From an uncultured Lachnospiraceae bacterium (GTDB taxonomy: Bacteria > Bacillota > Clostridia > Lachnospirales > Lachnospiraceae), in NCBI GenBank assembly GCA_947165025.1, contig CAMUYQ010000013.1, forward strand, positions 1 through 64,000: 64,000 nucleotides of DNA. Direction: 5' to 3'. The translations under genes and the position numbers were made by a program. Below the pieces are notes generated by a model. It saw only the letters and a list, made by a program, of their open reading frames with translations. It was not told the origin of the DNA and did no database searches. Shown in pieces: positions 26,615 to 35,029 of the stretch; within the stretch, counting starts at the first letter, position 1, and every line of letters starts with the position of its first letter.

Positions 26615-27457
26615 CTATTTTACTTTTTTTTGTTCCAACTTGGAACATAATTCCCAAAATGCTACAGCCGACGATGCCGCCACATTGAGCGAATCAACCC
26701 CGTTGTGCATCGGGATGATCGCGATATGGTCACTTTTATTCAGAATATCGGCCTTTATCCCGTCTCCTTCGGAGCCGAAAATCAAGGCTCTCTTATCTTC
26801 CTTTTTCAGGACAGGATCCGTAAGCGGGACCGCTTCATCAGAAAGTGCCATCGAGATTACCGAAAAGTATTCATCATGAAGCGCTTCTATAAAATCATAC
26901 CCCTCCGGTATATACGTCCACGGAACCTGAAAGACCGTTCCCATGGACACTCTTGCGGATCGTCTGTAAAACGGATCAGTCGAATCTGACGTCACAAGGA
27001 TCGCATCAACTCCGAGCGCTGCGCCCGATCGGAATATCGCCCCGACATTCGTGGGATTGACTATTCCTTCAAGAACAGCGATACGCTTTGATGACTTTAT
27101 CAGATCACTCACCTCAGGAAGGGCGGGGCGCTCAAAGACTGCCAGAAGACCCCTTGTCAGATTGAAACCCGTGATCCTGTTAATTACATCAAGTTCCGCT
27201 TCAAATATATCTGCACCGGGGCCCCGGTCGATGACCTTTTGTACAGCCTCGGTTTCCGAAGCGCCTTTCTCAACAAAAAATGAGACAGGATCCAGTCCGA
27301 GATCCAGCGCCCTCTCTATCACCATAGGTGTCTCGGCTATGAACACTCCCCGTCCGGGCTCATTGTAATGAAAAAGCTGAGGCTCATTATACTTTGTATA
27401 AAGCGCCACCCTGTCATCATCAATATCTTCGATATGAACGATCCTGTCTTTGTTCAT
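26615..27457 (-). CDS. TrmH/SpoU-family RNA 2'-O-methyltransferase
   Basis: 280 residues with the three SPOUT-knot motifs: NPTNVGAIFRSGAALG, IFGSEGDGI and IPMHNGVDSLNVAASSAVA. Methylates a ribose 2'-OH in rRNA or tRNA with SAM. The N-terminal part (about 90 residues) resembles the substrate-binding domain of 23S rRNA methylases. The exact target cannot be read from sequence. ATG 27457 has GGAG five bases upstream. Confidence 0.92.
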   Translation of the reverse strand: MNKDRIVHIEDIDDDRVALYTKYNEPQLFHYNEPGRGVFIAETPMVIERALDLGLDPVSFFVEKGASETEAVQKVIDRGPGADIFEAELDVINRITGFNLTRGLLAVFERPALPEVSDLIKSSKRIAVLEGIVNPTNVGAIFRSGAALGVDAILVTSDSTDPFYRRSARVSMGTVFQVPWTYIPEGYDFIEALHDEYFSVISMALSDEAVPLTDPVLKKEDKRALIFGSEGDGIKADILNKSDHIAIIPMHNGVDSLNVAASSAVAFWELCSKLEQKKVK

Positions 27458-27503
27458 CACGTCTCCGATCTGATCTTACGCCTGATGTTTATGTTTATAT
27501 AAT

Positions 27504-27536
27504 AATACAAGAATGTAGAATCCGCATTCTTGTATT
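27504..27536. terminator. Bidirectional hairpin upstream of the TrmH gene
   Basis: 12-bp arms AATACAAGAATG / CATTCTTGTATT around a 9-base loop, with a T run on the plus side (27535-27538). It may end transcription from the remnants on either side. Confidence 0.55.
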
Positions 27537-27543
27537 TTGATTC

Positions 27544-27714
27544 ATGGAGTTATTGGTATACTGCTATGTGAAGCAAAAACCTTCTAGACTTGACAGTATT
27601 CTTCAATTTCTCAACACTTCTGACAGCCTTACGCCATCGGATGTCGTCAAATATGTCATGGATCAGCCCGATTTTCACGAATTTGGTCTGAATGTAAAAG
27701 AAATGGTTGGTTAA
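27544..27714 (+). CDS. Small open reading frame or gene remnant
   Basis: A 56-codon frame starting MELLVYCYVKQKPSRLDS and ending NVKEMVG, with protein-like composition. I do not recognise it. It has no ribosome-binding site and lies next to a broken phosphoesterase, so a decayed gene end is more likely than a functional small protein. Confidence 0.35.
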   Translation: MELLVYCYVKQKPSRLDSILQFLNTSDSLTPSDVVKYVMDQPDFHEFGLNVKEMVG

Positions 27715-27736
27715 TCAAATCACTTCTATAAGCACT

Positions 27737-27990
27737 TTATGATCTCATCCGATCCAGTATCCCGTCTATATCGATTCCGGGATGCGTCGTATATATCTGC
27801 AGTATCTCCTCAACCAGGGATTATCGGCATTTCCTCTGACAAAATAAGAAGGCGCGATACCGGCTATCTTTTCATAAGTCTCGCGGCATGCTATATCTCC
27901 CCCGTGAAGGATATAGTCACAACTTCTCAACAGCTCTTCAACCTCTGTGCGCAGCAGCGAATGCGTATCGGATATTATCGCTATCTTCAT
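27737..27990 (-). pseudogene. Truncated YfcE/MJ0936-type phosphoesterase fused to a foreign 3' end
   Basis: The first 60 or so codons are a good calcineurin-like phosphoesterase start: MKIAIISDTHSLL, then ILHGGDIA and FVRGNAD, with metal ligands Asp, His and Asp. Full-length proteins have about 160 residues, but here homology stops at Asn-Ala-Asp. The original frame runs out at 27766; a different frame continues as EEILQIYTTHPG to a TAA at 27737, looking like the C-terminus of another protein. This suggests a deletion that joined two genes out of frame. Confidence 0.7.
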
Positions 27991-28008
27991 TCTCATGACC
28001 TCACACCA

Positions 28009-28770
28009 TTAGGGCTCTTTTCCGATAAGCTTTGTTATAGCGCTATCATCTGCGCCCGGAAATACTTCCCGTATTCGTTTCACTATGCGTTCGCGGCTCT
28101 TTAGCGGGATTTCCTTATAAGCCGCCGTAACCTTCTCATATCCCCAAACAGCCTCGGGTGGCAGCATGACCGATACAGGCATACCGTATTCTTCGCCACG
28201 CTTATTCACCCTTCTGTGAAAATCAGTTATCACCAGATATGTCTGCATCTGAAGGCCTGTTACGATACCGGGGTAATTCTTCTCCCCGCCCTTCCCGAAT
28301 CCGGCCTTTTTCTTAAGCTCCGTGGACAGTATCTGATCGGTCGGAAATGTCACTTCCCCGTCTTCATCCCTGCCCGTGAGCATATCCATGATCTTTTTCT
28401 CCCTGCGGTTCGCAAGTCCGTCTTCCCATCGGGAATCAAAATCATAACCGTTTCGTCTGTAATTCACAAAATATGGAAGCCACTCAAGGCTGATAAATCC
28501 AGCTTTCTGGTCAAAGAACTTCCCGTATGCGACCTGATGCAACGCCGCGATTATCTCACGCCACGCCCACGGATCCTCATCCGGATCGCCCGTCCACCAA
28601 AAATCGGGCGACACATGCTCCTCCGCGGAAAATCCCTCCACTTCGTTCGCAAAGAGCGGAAGAAATCCCACTTCATTTATCCAGTTGATAAGTTCCTGCC
28701 ATGTGCGGATACGATAAGGATCGTCCCATTCAAGTCCGCGCATGATCCAAACGCCGTCTTCTACTGACAT
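28009..28770 (-). CDS. AlkZ-related protein
   Basis: 253 residues resembling a group of Clostridia proteins related to the winged-helix DNA glycosylase AlkZ: PDFWWTGDPDEDPWAWRE, VAYGKFFDQKAGFIS and FPTDQILSTELKKKAGFG. The usual catalytic QxQ motif of AlkZ is not evident, although GLQMQTYLVI contains Q-x-Q. A DNA-repair role is inferred from family membership only. Confidence 0.6.
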   Translation of the reverse strand: MSVEDGVWIMRGLEWDDPYRIRTWQELINWINEVGFLPLFANEVEGFSAEEHVSPDFWWTGDPDEDPWAWREIIAALHQVAYGKFFDQKAGFISLEWLPYFVNYRRNGYDFDSRWEDGLANRREKKIMDMLTGRDEDGEVTFPTDQILSTELKKKAGFGKGGEKNYPGIVTGLQMQTYLVITDFHRRVNKRGEEYGMPVSVMLPPEAVWGYEKVTAAYKEIPLKSRERIVKRIREVFPGADDSAITKLIGKEP

Positions 28771-28782
28771 AACACCTTTACC

Positions 28783-29451
28783 TTATTTGATCGCCCAGAA
28801 TCCTGCCTGCAGATATGATGACCACAGCAGGTTAACCGAACTGAATCCACTCTTTTTCAACAGTTCAATATGTTCCTCTATTGTTATCGGAAAGACCTCC
28901 GTACCACGCCTTTCAATCTGCATCTGTACATCTTCAGCGGAATTACCGTGCTCTTCAAGAAACCTTACCCAGCGCTTTAATGCAATGGCATCGCTTTCAT
29001 CAGTAGACATTCTGATGTTCTCAAAAGTCACAAATAAGCCTCCGCTCTTTAATGCCCGGTAACAGTTACTTACTGCAAGTTCTCTTCCTTCTTTATCAAA
29101 GTAGTGATGACTCTGTATTGCAGTCACCACATCAAATTCATTATCAAATTCCAGCCTGTCAGAGGGCACGTTCAGAAAAGATATATAGTTGTCTTTAAGC
29201 TTATCCTTTGCAATAGCCAGCATCTTCTCCGACGGATCGCACAACGTAAACCGGGCATCCGGGATCGTTTCAAGAGCCTTTACAGCAAGGGTACCTGTTC
29301 CGCATCCTGTATCAAGCCACTTGGGCGCATCGTTACCCATGGACCGTACAACATCAATAACCTGGTGATGGTATTCTCTGTAGTATGGCAGCACATTTAC
29401 GATATGCTCATCATATATATCTGAATTATAAGCAGACTTATTATCCTTCAT
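28783..29451 (-). CDS. SAM-dependent class I methyltransferase
   Basis: About 222 residues. Motif I is WLDTGCGTGTLAVKAL, motif II region FTLCDPSEKML and the post-core VVTAIQSHHYFDKEGR are clear. The substrate is unknown. ATG 29451 has GAGG at nine bases; ATG 29460 would have no spacing. A TATAAT -10 lies about 45 bases upstream, and a REP-like repeat sits in the leader. Confidence 0.85.
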   Translation of the reverse strand: MKDNKSAYNSDIYDEHIVNVLPYYREYHHQVIDVVRSMGNDAPKWLDTGCGTGTLAVKALETIPDARFTLCDPSEKMLAIAKDKLKDNYISFLNVPSDRLEFDNEFDVVTAIQSHHYFDKEGRELAVSNCYRALKSGGLFVTFENIRMSTDESDAIALKRWVRFLEEHGNSAEDVQMQIERRGTEVFPITIEEHIELLKKSGFSSVNLLWSSYLQAGFWAIK

Positions 29452-29477
29452 CGGTTTCATCCTCAATACATTTCTCT

Positions 29478-29497
29478 CGCCTTACGGCGAAAATCAT
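29478..29497. repeat. REP-like short repeat, copy 1
   Basis: CGCCTTACGGCGAAAATCAT in the leader of the methyltransferase gene. Same sequence as 31931-31950, with variants at 32159 and 37031. Confidence 0.65.
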
Positions 29498-29643
29498 TTT
29501 TTTAACATTATACACCCTGTGCAAAATCGACCATGATCAGCGTGTGACACTTTTGTGATTGTTAGCGGTGTATAACATAGTTAGAAATAAAGAAAAGCTT
29601 CCGGACCGGTAATAGCCCGGAGAAGGAAAGTAGGCGAATTATC

Positions 29644-29853
29644 ATGACGAAGACATTATCACTTAAGGAAATGGAAAGAGTCAACGGCGGATGGACAATG
29701 TCAGGTTGGAGGCAGTTCGTATTGGCATGTAGTACAATTTACGGAGCAATGCATGGCCTCTCACTGCAGCAGATCCAGGATGGTATCTGCAAAACTGATG
29801 AAGAAAGAAAATTCGTTAAAGAGGTTTATGAGGAATTCATGCACGGCAGGTAA
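29644..29853 (+). CDS. Double-glycine-leader peptide (bacteriocin/RiPP precursor-like)
   Basis: 69 residues. The N-terminus LSLKEMERVNGG fits the double-glycine leader consensus (LSxxEMxxVxGG) cut by peptidase-containing ABC exporters; the predicted mature part is 53 residues starting WTMSGW. It contains two cysteines but no obvious lanthipeptide pattern. It has its own terminator downstream (29884-29921). No exporter, immunity or modification gene is adjacent except a generic methyltransferase upstream on the other strand, so the peptide appears orphaned. Confidence 0.7.
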   Translation: MTKTLSLKEMERVNGGWTMSGWRQFVLACSTIYGAMHGLSLQQIQDGICKTDEERKFVKEVYEEFMHGR

Positions 29854-29883
29854 ACCCAATACAATTTCAATTATCAAAAAAAT

Positions 29884-29921
29884 AAACGGTGTCACAACAA
29901 ATGCTGTGGCACCGTTTTTTT
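29884..29921. terminator. Bidirectional intrinsic terminator
   Basis: AAACGGTGTCACA / TGTGGCACCGTTT stem followed by seven T on the plus strand, and an A run (T run on the minus strand) on the other side. It separates the convergent double-glycine peptide genes. Confidence 0.85.
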
Positions 29922-29932
29922 CGTTTTTCTTA

Positions 29933-30358
29933 TTACCTTCTTGTACCCGGCCAGCGACGGGTACCTCCGTGAACCTGCTGCGATTTATATCCTCTATCAG
30001 CATGACATGCCGCACAGCGTCTTTCCTCACCTAATCCTATAATACAGAAAAAATATCTTACCTCGGTTTTTGTATCATTTCCGCATTTTTTACAATATTG
30101 GGGATATATGTCCATTTCCTGCCATTTGCCCCACTTAAAGAAACCGGTATCACTGCCAAACATCTTAAACCCACCGGTGATCTCTTCCAATTCTTCATCA
30201 CTGAGCTCATTAAAGTGCTTTCCGGCATCCATAGCCTCCTTGAAATCCTCAAAGCTCATTCCCGCAAATTCATTATCTTTCAACTCTTCATACATTTCTT
30301 CCAAGCTGTTCGCGTTTTCATATATCTCTCTCATTCTTTTGAGATCCACTTCTGTCAT
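29933..30358 (-). CDS. Nif11-like precursor peptide with double-glycine leader and cysteine core
   Basis: 141 residues. Residues 1-64 look like a Nif11-type leader (MSFEDFKEAMDAGKHF, then LSDEELEEITGG). The core of about 77 residues has cysteines in CKKC and CAAC pairs, suggesting either zinc binding or a substrate for modification. A strong AAGGAGG site precedes the start. No maturation enzymes (LanM, YcaO, radical SAM) are near it. It converges on the other double-glycine peptide gene. Confidence 0.75.
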   Translation of the reverse strand: MTEVDLKRMREIYENANSLEEMYEELKDNEFAGMSFEDFKEAMDAGKHFNELSDEELEEITGGFKMFGSDTGFFKWGKWQEMDIYPQYCKKCGNDTKTEVRYFFCIIGLGEERRCAACHADRGYKSQQVHGGTRRWPGTRR

Positions 30359-30613
30359 AAATACCGCCTCCTTTCGTCTTCATTATACACTATTCACAAA
30401 AAAAATAGCGATTCCCTTTGCCAAATACCCCGGATTTTATGTACTATTCACAATTATTAATTTATCACTCAAATCCTCTTCCGCTATCACCATTCTGATG
30501 CTATACTAACCACACAATTCAAACGGCTTCTCTGACCACTTCAATCTGTCAGATCCAACAATTATCCCGCTTGAAAGAACAATCTCATAATTCTATAATA
30601 AAAGGAGAGTTAC

Positions 30614-31450
30614 ATGAAAAAGATTGACTGGCACTCAGGATTTGTGTCCGCCATGAAGCTCGAACTTGTCGAAAACGAAAATGATCTGATATTCGACGAA
30701 GAGCACCCTCTTGCAAACCGTGCCCAAAGAATTGATCTTCTGGTTATCAAAAACATAACTGACGCGGTCATACGTAATCCGATAGGCAGAATGTTTGCCC
30801 GGTACAACATCTGTGAATACAAAAGTCCGGATGACTCACTAACGTATGGTGATTTCTTTAAAGTGCTTGCATATACCGGGTTATATATTTACGAAACACA
30901 AAAGGATGGATTCCTTGCCAAAGAATATACCATGACATTCATAAGGGAGTCACATCCAAGCAAGTTACTGAAGCAACTAATAAACACTGGTATTGCGATT
31001 AACAGAATCCGCCCTGGGATATATGCATTATCCGGTAACCTGCCCTTTAGGACACAGTTGATCATTACAAAAGAAATCCCTGACGATCAGCGATCATGGC
31101 TCAAGTGCCTTACAAAGCATGGTACCGCAAATGACCTTAGAAACATTGTGACAACAACACCTCTTCTTCCACCACATCATAAGGCGCACGCTGACAACGT
31201 AATGAGCGTTTTTACGTCAGCCAACAAAGCACTGGTTGCAGAAGAGATCAAGGAGAAACCTATTATGTGTAAAGCCGTAGATGAGTTATTTGCAGAAGTT
31301 TTTGCAGATCAAATTAAAGAAAAAGATGACAAGATTGCCACCATGAAATCGCAGCTTGCCGATAAAGATTCACTGCTTGCCGACAAAGATGCCATCATAG
31401 CCAAACTTCAGGCACAGCTCGAAGCCTATGCCAAAAAAGAACTCAGCTGA
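30614..31450 (+). CDS. PD-(D/E)XK nuclease-like protein with C-terminal coiled coil
   Basis: 278 residues. An early QRIDLLVIK...NICEYKSPDD arrangement gives the Asp-(x)n-Glu-x-Lys core of PD-(D/E)XK nucleases (about residues 40-72), as in Rpn/transposase-like proteins. The last 50 residues are a heptad-like coiled coil with repeats of LADKDSLLADKDA. The middle part is not recognised. AAAGGAGAG lies upstream, and TTGAAA-N17-TATAAT (30571-30599) fits a promoter but is very close to the start. Function is unknown. Confidence 0.7.
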   Translation: MKKIDWHSGFVSAMKLELVENENDLIFDEEHPLANRAQRIDLLVIKNITDAVIRNPIGRMFARYNICEYKSPDDSLTYGDFFKVLAYTGLYIYETQKDGFLAKEYTMTFIRESHPSKLLKQLINTGIAINRIRPGIYALSGNLPFRTQLIITKEIPDDQRSWLKCLTKHGTANDLRNIVTTTPLLPPHHKAHADNVMSVFTSANKALVAEEIKEKPIMCKAVDELFAEVFADQIKEKDDKIATMKSQLADKDSLLADKDAIIAKLQAQLEAYAKKELS

Positions 31451-31907
31451 TCCCAAGTTCATCCTTCAGCTTCGCATACCGCGCAGTTTCCTTTTCCTTG
31501 ACCTCTTTTGACAGATCGTTATAGACATGATGCATCACATCCGCATCCTTTAATATCTCATCCATCGGAGAATCCACAGCCGCCTTATCATCATGATGAA
31601 AAATCGCAGAGCATATGACATCGGTCTCCTCCGGAGTCGTTATATCAAGCTTTCCAAGCACTTCCCTAGCAAGGTCCGCGCCCTTATGTGCATGATCATC
31701 ATATGATCCGCTCTCATAGGCATAAAGGTCATGAAGCAGTCCTGCCATACCCGCAAGTTCCGCATTCTCGCCCCTCTTCTGAGCCAGAAGCTGTGCCGCC
31801 ATTGACACCCCGTAAAGATGTCCCGCTGCTTTCAGCGAATCATCCTTATCTTCCATCTTCGCAAGCTGCTTATTAACATATTTCCTGAGTTCTTTCAGTC
31901 TTCCCAT
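31443..31907 (-). CDS. HD-domain phosphohydrolase
   Basis: 154 residues. The HD signature MAGLLHDLYAY, upstream His in AAGHLYGVSMAAQLL and downstream Asp residues form the metal site. Such stand-alone HD proteins are often nucleotidases or metal-dependent phosphatases; the substrate is unknown. It converges with and overlaps the nuclease-like gene by eight bases. A REP-like repeat lies 24 bases upstream of its start. Confidence 0.85.
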   Translation of the reverse strand: MGRLKELRKYVNKQLAKMEDKDDSLKAAGHLYGVSMAAQLLAQKRGENAELAGMAGLLHDLYAYESGSYDDHAHKGADLAREVLGKLDITTPEETDVICSAIFHHDDKAAVDSPMDEILKDADVMHHVYNDLSKEVKEKETARYAKLKDELGIS

Positions 31908-31930
31908 AGTCTTTTCCCTTGCTTTTCTTC

Positions 31931-31950
31931 CGCCTTACGGCGAAAATCAT
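31931..31950. repeat. REP-like short repeat, copy 2
   Basis: Identical 20-base copy of CGCCTTACGGCGAAAATCAT, again in the leader of a minus-strand gene. Confidence 0.65.
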
Positions 31951-32000
31951 TTGAAGCACATATCACAGACACAAAAATAACCGCCCATTGTCAAATATAT

Positions 32001-32105
32001 ACCCCCTTTACCGGACAAACCAGAAAGGGGGTACATATCATGTCCTTAAATGTTGTGAGCGGTTATCAAACAACTTTAAGTCTAGGACTAACCGTCTATC
32101 GGTAG
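32001..32105 (+). other. Hairpin covering the ribosome-binding site of a 21-codon frame
   Basis: ACCCCCTTT (32001-32009) and AAAGGGGGT (32024-32032) can pair. The second arm is an ideal ribosome-binding site, eight bases before ATG 32040, which opens a 21-codon frame (MSLNVVSGYQ... to TAG 32105). The layout looks like a translational switch, but the product is not recognised. The rest of 31908-32172 holds only repeats. Confidence 0.4.
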
Positions 32106-32158
32106 CACCTATGATTATACTATCACCACAACCTCATTTAGTCAAAGCGTTTCTCCCA

Positions 32159-32176
32159 CCTTCCGGCGAAAATCAT
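32159..32176. repeat. REP-like short repeat, copy 3 (variant)
   Basis: CCTTCCGGCGAAAATCAT, overlapping the Nudix gene stop codon. Confidence 0.5.
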
Positions 32177-32565
32177 TCCCGAAGTGCCTGTTTTATATCC
32201 TTGATCAGTTCGCGATCCGCAGGCAACCATTTTACGCTGTCGATATCATCTAAGGTGAGCCACCTTGCTTCTTCTGCTTCTTTCAATTCCAATTCACCTG
32301 ATTTAATCGCTGCCCAAAAACAATCCATTGAAAGATGAAACTTCGGGTAATCATATTCTACCGTTTTAATCAAATCTCCCACTTCAATTTCAGCCGTCAG
32401 TTCCTCACGAATTTCACGTACCAACGCCTCTTGCGGAGTTTCCCCTTCTTCTATTTTGCCTCCGGGGAATTCCCACCATCCTTTATACTCTCCGTACCCT
32501 CTGGCGGTAGAATAAACCTTATCATCCTTTCTGATTATAGCTGCTACTACTCTTATATTATTCAT
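32173..32565 (-). CDS. Nudix hydrolase, MutT/8-oxo-dGTP diphosphatase-like
   Basis: 130 residues with the Nudix box GGKIEEGETPQEALVREI ending REEL, preceded by WWEFPGG as in MutT. Probably clears oxidised nucleoside triphosphates. Its start overlaps the stop of the nuclease-helicase gene by four bases, so it belongs to that transcription unit with the MazG-like gene, another nucleotide-pool enzyme. Confidence 0.92.
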   Translation of the reverse strand: MNNIRVVAAIIRKDDKVYSTARGYGEYKGWWEFPGGKIEEGETPQEALVREIREELTAEIEVGDLIKTVEYDYPKFHLSMDCFWAAIKSGELELKEAEEARWLTLDDIDSVKWLPADRELIKDIKQALRE

Positions 32566-34697
32566 ACCTCATCGAGTCCGATTTGTTTCAAATACTGATA
32601 TGTTCCATTATAGTATTCCGGAAGACGTGTACTGTCTTCCCAAAATCCACTGGGCGTTTTGTGTGCATTACCTTCAGGTACACATATAATCATTCCTGCA
32701 CGCGCACGTGTAAGCAAAACTCTATATGCATTAAGCATATATTTCATTTGCTCATGCTTACTCTCACTATTATCTGTTATCTCTTTCCAGCCGGTCTGAT
32801 TGAACTTAAAGTAATGCCATTTACCATTTTCATATCGCAGATCTGCATCCCATAACAAACAGGTATAATCCAATTCCAGACCCTGAACCTGTATTTCAGT
32901 TGCGGCATCTTCTAGGTAATTTGATGATCTAGTATCTGTTTTATCTTCCAGAAACCAGTGAACTGCATTCTCATCTCCCGATTGAAGAACATGCACCCCC
33001 AAAGGTTTATATCTGGCCGATTCTTTTGTAATCAGCACACCCGTTCTTTCGGAGCCTCTTACTTTTTCATGAAGCCACCTTCTAGCCTTTTCCATATCTC
33101 TGGTAAGAATGATCGGATATTTATCCTTTATCTCTGTATAGATTGAAGATGCAGTATTATCAACAGCAAGCAATGAGTGAACAAATGCAGACAGCTTTTC
33201 AGCCCTATAAGATCTCAACGAAACACCCAGATGAAGGCTATCTGAAAAGACAACGTTCCTATTATCTGCTAACAGTTCGTTTACCCTTCCCTCAGCATAT
33301 TCCGGTTCTGTCAATTGAGGAGATATATAAACCTTCCAATGCGTAAACATTTCATTTAAGGACTTAATCCATTCAGATATTCCTGCCTCTCCTGTGTTAA
33401 TTTCCTGTCCTCCGCCCACAAGACAGACAATTGTTGCCCAGTCTTCTCTCTGATCAAGAGACCAAATAAGAAATGAAGCTTCTGACATCGGAAAGTTAGG
33501 TACCTTAAGTTTATTGCCGTAGGTTCCTCCTCTTTTTAAGTAATCAGCCAGTCTTTTATGCGTCCAGGATCTTTGAGCCTCATCAAAAATAGCAACGTGT
33601 TCCACTTCGCCAAATCCTGCATCGGTTTGTTTTACTGCTTTTTCCGGGTCAATTTCAAGAACTCCATTCTCGACAGGATTCTTAATCTTTGCCAACATAT
33701 TATCTCTGTAACGATGAATGATCTGGATAAACTTTCCTACTTCTCTTCTCGAATCGGAAAGTTTTTTATTTTCCCCTCTTTCCCTGCATTTTGCATAATT
33801 ATCTTTTGCAAGAGCCTCGTTTAGAACTGCAACTAATGGCCCATTACCGGACAAATAAACAGCGCTCTCATCTGCAACAGGATTTTCCGAATCCTGGTAT
33901 GTCTGCTTTACGGCCACATCCAATCCCACCAGTGTTTTCCCCGCGCCGGGAACGCCCGTTACAAAGCATATGCTTTTCTCGCTGTTGTCTTTACTTTTCC
34001 TGATTACATTAAGAATAAAATCAATAGTTCTATCCGTTGATACTTTATCAGCTTCATGTCTGGTTATATCCTCAACGGTATGACTCTGATACAAAGTTCT
34101 GGCTGCCTCAATAATAGTCGGTGTGGGTGCATAAGGGCTAATGACCCAATTGAGATTTATCGATTTCTCATCCGGAAAACGTCTAATAACTTCTGATATA
34201 AGATCAGCTATACCCTCTTCCCCCGTTACCAGCGGGTTAACCACCCTGTCATCATATACGGATTCCTGTATAAGCGATGTCATACCTTTGTGTTTTGTGG
34301 CTATAAGAACGGGTACAATCAAGCAATCACTACTAAATTTATGGAAATACTTCAAATCAAGCGCATAGTCAAGCACCTGGTCAACATCGCTTTCCATAAT
34401 CTTAGATTCTCCAACTTTGAATTCAAGACAAAAGACTATTCCCTTTAAAAGAACAACAGTATCTATTCTTTTACCTAATCTCGGAATATCGTATTCAAAT
34501 ACAATTCGCCCGTCTGAATTTATCCACGGAATAAGAGTCTCCTGTAGAATCTCAATTTCCCGCGTCCAGGCTTCTCTTGTTGTTGTTAGCGCATCACCAT
34601 GATATTGTTCACACATAAGACCAAAAATATATTCCTTATCTTTGGTCAAAAATGAATGAATATCACTTTCAAACAGACATCTCGGGCTTTTACCCAT
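32562..34697 (-). CDS. PD-(D/E)XK nuclease - DUF2075 helicase-like protein A
   Basis: 711 residues. The N-terminal domain carries GKRIDTVVLL and CLEFKVG, a nuclease-type Asp...Glu-x-Lys core. The rest is a DUF2075 superfamily 1-like ATPase: Walker A VTGVPGAGKTLV, Walker B IFDEAQRSW and a C-terminal motif LLTRARAGM. ATG 34697 has AGGAG eight bases upstream. It is separated from a second protein of the same plan by a MazG-like gene. A defence or DNA-processing role is inferred, not shown. Confidence 0.82.
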   Translation of the reverse strand: MGKSPRCLFESDIHSFLTKDKEYIFGLMCEQYHGDALTTTREAWTREIEILQETLIPWINSDGRIVFEYDIPRLGKRIDTVVLLKGIVFCLEFKVGESKIMESDVDQVLDYALDLKYFHKFSSDCLIVPVLIATKHKGMTSLIQESVYDDRVVNPLVTGEEGIADLISEVIRRFPDEKSINLNWVISPYAPTPTIIEAARTLYQSHTVEDITRHEADKVSTDRTIDFILNVIRKSKDNSEKSICFVTGVPGAGKTLVGLDVAVKQTYQDSENPVADESAVYLSGNGPLVAVLNEALAKDNYAKCRERGENKKLSDSRREVGKFIQIIHRYRDNMLAKIKNPVENGVLEIDPEKAVKQTDAGFGEVEHVAIFDEAQRSWTHKRLADYLKRGGTYGNKLKVPNFPMSEASFLIWSLDQREDWATIVCLVGGGQEINTGEAGISEWIKSLNEMFTHWKVYISPQLTEPEYAEGRVNELLADNRNVVFSDSLHLGVSLRSYRAEKLSAFVHSLLAVDNTASSIYTEIKDKYPIILTRDMEKARRWLHEKVRGSERTGVLITKESARYKPLGVHVLQSGDENAVHWFLEDKTDTRSSNYLEDAATEIQVQGLELDYTCLLWDADLRYENGKWHYFKFNQTGWKEITDNSESKHEQMKYMLNAYRVLLTRARAGMIICVPEGNAHKTPSGFWEDSTRLPEYYNGTYQYLKQIGLDEV

Positions 34698-34708
34698 CAC
34701 GGTCACTC

Positions 34709-35029
34709 CTACAGTTGATCGTACTTTGCAGCACTCCCCTTTGCTTTTTCCACAGGATACTTTGCCTCATTCTGAGACATTTTCATGTTTACGATCTCAT
34801 CAGCATCCAGCTCAAGCTTATCTAAAAGATTCTGGCAGTAGACGATAACATCAGCCAGTTCTTCTTTTATATGATCCACATCATATTTGTTTTCTTCCCA
34901 TTGAAAACATTCCAGCAACTCCGCAGCCTCTATAACTATGGATTTTGCCAGATTCGCTGGGGAATGGAATTGATCCCAGTCTCTGTCTTCAGAGAACTTT
35001 CTGATTCTATCAATTGTTTCCTGTTTCAT
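34709..35029 (-). CDS. MazG-like nucleotide pyrophosphohydrolase
   Basis: 106 residues of the all-alpha NTP-PPase fold: LAKSIVIEAAELLECFQW provides the ExxE part and EELADVIVYCQNLLDKL the ExxD part of the metal site. Hydrolyses nucleoside triphosphates to monophosphates. The start overlaps the end of nuclease-helicase B by 20 bases and the stop lies just before nuclease-helicase A, so all are co-transcribed. Confidence 0.9.
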   Translation of the reverse strand: MKQETIDRIRKFSEDRDWDQFHSPANLAKSIVIEAAELLECFQWEENKYDVDHIKEELADVIVYCQNLLDKLELDADEIVNMKMSQNEAKYPVEKAKGSAAKYDQL

